Positions 61,436-64,000 of a stretch of 64,000 nt of DNA are shown piece after piece. A program made the translations under genes and the position numbers. The notes under the pieces were generated by a model, which searched no databases, was not told the DNA's origin, and was given only the letters and a program-made list of their open reading frames with translations. This DNA is from DAOSEC01 sp035362935 (GTDB taxonomy: Bacteria > Bacillota_I > Bacilli_A > ML615J-28 > CAG-313), in assembly GCA_035362935.1 (NCBI GenBank), contig DAOSEC010000004.1, forward strand, positions 28,367-92,366. The letters are read 5' to 3'. Position 1 is the first letter of the stretch. Each line of letters begins with the position of its first letter.

Positions 61436-63874
61436 CTACTCTTTTTCTACAACAAATATTTTAATTTTAGCAACCACTTCTTTGTGTAATTGAATTGGAA
61501 TTAAGTATGTTCCTAATGCATTAATTGGTTCTTCTAATAAAATTTTGCGTTTGTCTAATAAAATTGATGTTTCTTTTTCAAATGTGTCGATAATTTGTTT
61601 GGTGCTAACAGAACCAAACAATTTTCCTTCTTTTCCAACTTTTACAACAATTTTTATTTCCTTTTGTTCAATAAGTTCTTTCAATGCTTTCATTTCATTC
61701 AAATGCTTTTCTGCTTCAATGACTGCTGCTTGCTTATTAGACTCTATTTTTTTCAAGTTTTCCGATGTAGCCATGATTGCCATTCCGGTGCGAACCAAAT
61801 GATTCCCAAAGCCTGGTGCAAGTTCAATTACATCTCCTTTTTTTCCTCTTCCTTTAACGTCTTTTGTTAAGATAACCTTCATACTGCTCTCCTTTTCTTT
61901 CAAATAATTTGAAAGTGTTTCTTCTAATCTTTTTTTAACGTCCTCTAATGTGCTATCTTTAATTTGGCATGCAGCATTGTTAAAATGCCCACCACCACCT
62001 AAGTTTTCCATAATGATTTGAACATTTATTTCGTCTAGGCTTCTTGCACTGATACCAATTGTATTTTCATCAATAAATCCTACAGCAAATCCTGCCTCAA
62101 TATGATTTATCATAACAATATCGTCAGCAATTTTTGCTAAAATAGCCCGGTCAATCTTATCGTTTGTTAAACTTACCGATACACCAAAAATATCTTCATA
62201 TACATACATTTGATTTAAGTATTCGTTTTTAATTTTCTTTTCGTAGAAATCTTCTTTCAAATACTTTTTAACCAAGGCCATATCGGCACCATGATATTGA
62301 AGCATTGCTGCTACCGCAAATGTTCTTGCATTTGTTCGGTAAACAAAGTTATTGGTGTCAACAATAATACCTAATAACATCCAGGTAGCTTCAATCGCAC
62401 TAAATTCGATCTCTTGATCAAAATAACTAGCAAGTTCCAACACAGCTTCTACACTTGATGAAAAAGTAGTCTGAGTAAATGAGAACGATACATTTTTAAT
62501 ATCATTACGCCCTTTGCGGTGATGATCAATAACCCCAATTTGTCTGGCTTTTTTCAATAGTTTAGCTTCTAGAACCAAATATTCATTTTGAGTGTCAACA
62601 ACCATTAATAAAGTATTAGCATCGATTAGTTTTTCAGCCTGTTTGCTTGTAATAATGTCGTCAAGCAAACCAATATGTTCTGTTTTTATTGCTTCAAATA
62701 TTCTTGTAACGGTTGGATCTATTTGATCAAGATCAATTATGATTTTTGATTGTTTTCCTAAGCTTTGAGCGATTCGGAATACCGCTAAGCAGGCACCAAA
62801 TCCATCCGCGTCTAGCATCTTGTGACCTTGTACCAATACATTACTTGCTTTTAACATTCGGTCTCTTAGTTCATTTGATTTATATCTTACTTCTACACGA
62901 GACTTTCGTTCGGTAGATACAGTTTTCGCACCATAAAAACTTGTGTTGCCATTGGAATATATTACAGCTTGGTCTCCGCCACGATCAAGTGCGAGTTCAA
63001 GTTGTTTCATTGCAAGATCAGACAAATCATCCATAGAAATATCAGCTGTTGCAATACCAATACTCAATGTCACTTTACCTCTATCACTATTTTGAAACAC
63101 ACTTTTTATTTCATCTAATACTGAAAACTTTTCTTGAATCACTTTTTGTAGTTGTTGATGATTTAATATGATTAGATAACGTTCTTCAGAATAAGCTCTC
63201 ATATAGAAATTGTGTCGATCTGCCCATCGACCAATCACACCGATCATCTTACCCATACTATCTGCACGTTCTTGAACGTCAAACAAAGACATAGATTCCT
63301 CTAAGTTATCTAGATTCAAAAACCCTATCGCAGGTGTACGGTTAAGATACTTCTCTTCTAAATGTATCTTTTCAGTTACATCGGTAAAATAAACAATATT
63401 ATCTTTTGGTAAATATTCAATTTGATATATTTGTCCGTATAGATTTAATGTTGTAGATTTAATATTTTTTAGTAAAATATTGTATAGTTCACCACTTATA
63501 TTTTCTATGTTGCGTTCCACGAGCGGACTCATAAAAATTTGTTTTGCATAATTGTTTGCCCAGTCAATATCAAAATGATTGTTAAACACAATAATACCAA
63601 CTGGCAACTCATTGAATGCGGTTTCTCCGGCTTTTCTAACGCGATATGTGATCGAATCCCACATTGAAAGTCTATTTTCAAGAGCACGTTGTAGTTTTGA
63701 TTGGCGATTTTTAATCAACACAATTAGCAACAAAGCAATAGAAGCAGAAAAAACAGCAATCGAAAGGTAGGAATATAGAAAATGATCTACATCCCGCCAG
63801 TAAATTACCGTTAAATATCCAGATATTAAGATGGATAAGGCAATTAGATACTTCTGAAATTGTCCTTTTTTCAT
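61436..63874 (-). CDS. gdpP-rplI: Fusion of c-di-AMP phosphodiesterase GdpP with ribosomal protein L9
   Basis: 812 residues. GdpP part: two membrane helices (about 10-60), a PAS-like domain, a degenerate GGDEF domain (AYSEERYLIILNHQQL), then the DHH domain (HKMLDADGFGACLAVF, VVDTQNE, GVIDHHRKG) and DHHA1 (GGGGHFNNAACQI). It degrades the second messenger c-di-AMP. L9 part: residues 665-812, MKVILTKDVKGRGKKGDVIELAPGFGNHLVR to KIKIFVVEKE, a complete 148-residue L9. There is no stop between them, but a ribosome-binding site and ATG lie at the join. A fusion of this kind is known in Mollicutes-related genomes. Start: the ATG at 63874 follows GGGTGAT; the TTG upstream lies in that site. Confidence 0.95.
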   Translation of the reverse strand: MKKGQFQKYLIALSILISGYLTVIYWRDVDHFLYSYLSIAVFSASIALLLIVLIKNRQSKLQRALENRLSMWDSITYRVRKAGETAFNELPVGIIVFNNHFDIDWANNYAKQIFMSPLVERNIENISGELYNILLKNIKSTTLNLYGQIYQIEYLPKDNIVYFTDVTEKIHLEEKYLNRTPAIGFLNLDNLEESMSLFDVQERADSMGKMIGVIGRWADRHNFYMRAYSEERYLIILNHQQLQKVIQEKFSVLDEIKSVFQNSDRGKVTLSIGIATADISMDDLSDLAMKQLELALDRGGDQAVIYSNGNTSFYGAKTVSTERKSRVEVRYKSNELRDRMLKASNVLVQGHKMLDADGFGACLAVFRIAQSLGKQSKIIIDLDQIDPTVTRIFEAIKTEHIGLLDDIITSKQAEKLIDANTLLMVVDTQNEYLVLEAKLLKKARQIGVIDHHRKGRNDIKNVSFSFTQTTFSSSVEAVLELASYFDQEIEFSAIEATWMLLGIIVDTNNFVYRTNARTFAVAAMLQYHGADMALVKKYLKEDFYEKKIKNEYLNQMYVYEDIFGVSVSLTNDKIDRAILAKIADDIVMINHIEAGFAVGFIDENTIGISARSLDEINVQIIMENLGGGGHFNNAACQIKDSTLEDVKKRLEETLSNYLKEKESSMKVILTKDVKGRGKKGDVIELAPGFGNHLVRTGMAIMATSENLKKIESNKQAAVIEAEKHLNEMKALKELIEQKEIKIVVKVGKEGKLFGSVSTKQIIDTFEKETSILLDKRKILLEEPINALGTYLIPIQLHKEVVAKIKIFVVEKE
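61880..61895 (-). promoter_or_regulatory. Internal ribosome-binding site and start codon for ribosomal protein L9
   Basis: Inside the fusion frame the minus strand reads AAAGGAGAGCAGTATG: AGGAG (61889-61893), six bases, then ATG (61880-61882), exactly the first codon of L9. It should allow separate L9 (148 residues, 61436-61882) to be made from the same message. Confidence 0.75.
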
Positions 63875-63903
63875 ATAATCACCCAAATATATTCTATCAA
63901 TTA

Positions 63904-63931
63904 ATTATACCACAATTTTATCTTTTTGCAA
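63904..63931 (-). promoter_or_regulatory. Promoter of gdpP-rplI-dnaB
   Basis: TTGCAA (63926-63931), a 16-base spacer ending TGTGG, and TATAAT (63904-63909) on the minus strand. The last 60 bases of the window hold GAGGTTCCTTTTTG on the minus strand, which looks like the right half of a terminator whose left half is beyond the edge. Confidence 0.7.
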
Positions 63932-64000
63932 AAATATTATTTTCTTATCTTCGTGTAAAATAGTTTTGGGTAAATACAAAAAGGAACCTCTGTGATATAA

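Noticed and set aside
1..64000. Mobile elements, CRISPR arrays, tRNA or rRNA genes, or a phage-defence island
   Set aside because: I found no transposase, integrase, repeat-spacer pattern, cloverleaf or rRNA stretch and no cluster of accessory genes; base composition and gene types are uniform.
1..64000. Use of UGA as tryptophan, as in mycoplasmas
   Set aside because: recD2 ends in TGA at a sensible place next to its terminator, and conserved tryptophans are encoded by TGG in uninterrupted standard-code frames.

Overview
The window is a dense, AT-rich stretch of core bacterial chromosome with no phage, IS element, CRISPR array, rRNA or tRNA. Gene content and order are those of low-GC Bacillota: rplKA-rplJL-rpoBC-rpsLG-fusA-tuf, gdpP-rplI-dnaB, fakA-recG-plsX-rnc, gmk-rpoZ-priA-fmt, and walJ next to rlmH. 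UGA is a normal stop (recD2 ends in TGA), so this is not a UGA=Trp mycoplasma. A GdpP-L9 fusion, very compact operons, and the absence of fabD/fabG/acpP between plsX and rnc suggest a deep-branching, free-living Mollicutes-related lineage such as Acholeplasma, Izemoplasma or Haloplasma relatives. That placement is inference. Almost every gene is on the minus strand; the exceptions are rqcH, rpsT, a secreted foldase-like gene and one small orphan. 

Layout, left to right (minus-strand operons read right to left). 1-5400: priA-fmt-pgpA-sdaA-rlmCD (last one cut by the window edge). 5470-6310: gmk-rpoZ, divergent from rqcH (6484-8100). 8120-9950: a gene of unknown function behind a SAM-I riboswitch, then dnaD-nth. 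9990-15470: fakA-recG-plsX-rnc. 15800-19810: rpsT, holA, comEA-comEC. 19880-28450: a run of EIIC-like transporter, walJ, rlmH, a membrane protein, uvrB, mnmA and recD2. 28780-31190: an 804-residue secreted protein related to PrsA/SurA foldases. 31240-38500: cca-yhaM, ychF, a CPBP protease, a small orphan, htrA and tatD. 38600-55410: the elongation-factor, ribosomal-protein and RNA-polymerase cluster, interrupted by an M32 carboxypeptidase. 55600-63890: an anchored unknown protein, prmC, prfA, a MATE exporter, dnaB and the gdpP-rplI fusion. 

Most promoters are easy to read: TTGNNN, a spacer of almost always 17 bp, then TATAAT or TAAAAT, often preceded by TGTGG or TATGG (the TRTGN extended -10). 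Nearly every operon ends in a strong intrinsic hairpin. 

Most notable observations: (1) PriA has lost its Walker A lysine, its DEEH motif and its GRAGR motif but keeps the DNA-binding and zinc modules, so it looks like a pseudohelicase. (2) A SAM-I riboswitch controls a small protein of unknown function. (3) The GdpP-L9 fusion carries a well-placed Shine-Dalgarno and ATG inside the reading frame, exactly at the L9 start. (4) The CCA-adding enzyme has a disordered and coiled-coil tail of about 175 residues. (5) The HtrA protease has a calcium-loop-like DxDxDG insert close to its active serine. (6) The rplK promoter is built into the terminator hairpin of the upstream gene. (7) The large foldase-like protein seems to be a tandem duplication.
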